A stretch of 7,478 nucleotides of DNA, from contig NZQU01000010.1 in assembly GCA_002696025.1 (NCBI GenBank), positions 1 through 7,478 on the forward strand, read 5' to 3'. The DNA is from Crocinitomicaceae bacterium. GTDB taxonomy: Bacteria > Bacteroidota > Bacteroidia > Flavobacteriales_D > Crocinitomicaceae. Below the pieces are notes generated by a model. The model did not search any database. It was not told the origin of the DNA and was given only the letters and a program-made list of their open reading frames with translations. Position 1 is the stretch's first letter. Each line of letters begins with the position of its first letter. Below are positions 7,365 to 7,478 of the stretch, piece by piece. A program made the translations under genes and the position numbers.

Positions 7365-7478
7365 CTATGAAAAATGTTTCCACCCCTGGGCTTTAATTGC
7401 AATTGCAGAATCATTTTTATCGACAATGTACATGCCTTCACTTTCATTTGTAATGTGCCCTATAATGGTTAAATGAGG
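7365..7478 (-). CDS. thiL: C-terminal end of a probable thiamine-monophosphate kinase (ThiL)
   Basis: Reading the - strand in from the right edge gives 37 codons with no interruption, ending in TAG (CTA on the + strand at 7365-7367). The peptide contains LTIIGHITNESEGMYIVDK, then a short charged turn and IKAQGWKHFS at the end. The pairing of an IIGH-(I/M)-T motif with a terminal AQGW-x-H/A-F is how I recall Bacteroidota ThiL proteins ending. ThiL uses ATP to phosphorylate thiamine monophosphate to thiamine pyrophosphate in the cytoplasm. All catalytic and metal-binding residues are outside the window, so the assignment rests on the tail alone. The gene is on the same strand as the lipoprotein gene but 146 bases away, and nothing links their functions. 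Confidence 0.7.
   Translation of the reverse strand, partial: PHLTIIGHITNESEGMYIVDKNDSAIAIKAQGWKHFS

Overview
The window is strongly AT-rich, has no Shine-Dalgarno-like sequences (starts are preceded by A/T-rich tracts), and carries two lipoproteins with short Bacteroidota-style lipoboxes. A PorW/SprE-type lipoprotein of the type IX secretion system (T9SS) sits next to a bactofilin. Together these point to a member of the Bacteroidota, probably Flavobacteriales or a near relative. I see no mobile elements, CRISPR array, rRNA or tRNA; the window looks chromosomal and nearly all coding.

Layout, left to right. Five genes run on the + strand. (1) A large protein cut by the left edge (to 1582), resembling the Bacteroidota-specific DUF4836 family. 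(2) A protein starting with GTG at 1587, with one N-terminal membrane segment, that looks like a divergent and C-terminally shorter relative of gene 1. (3) A YebC/TACO1-family protein (2949-3659). (4) A large TPR lipoprotein of the PorW/SprE family (3710-6370). (5) A bactofilin (6373-6783) starting 2 bases after the porW/sprE-like stop. Gaps within this set are 4, 30, 50 and 2 bases, so one transcript is plausible, and genes 4 and 5 are almost certainly co-translated. Two genes on the - strand converge on this set: a small lipocalin-like lipoprotein (6790-7218), whose stop lies 6 bases from the bactofilin stop, and the last 37 codons of a probable thiamine-monophosphate kinase, ThiL (7365-7478), entering from the right edge. 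The 146-base gap between these two is the only sizeable non-coding stretch; it holds a candidate Bacteroidota promoter element.

How the genes may work together. The clearest theme is the cell envelope. PorW/SprE is an outer-membrane lipoprotein needed for T9SS protein export and, in gliding species, for motility. Bactofilins are self-polymerising cytoskeletal scaffolds. Their tight coupling suggests a spatial link between the secretion machine and a cytoplasmic or membrane-associated scaffold, but that is inference. The two DUF4836-like proteins have no established role. YebC is a translation-associated or regulatory housekeeping protein. I do not see a wholly new system. The observations most worth a second look are the divergent tandem pair, the long lysine tract inside the PorW/SprE-like lipoprotein, and the secretion-cytoskeleton gene coupling.
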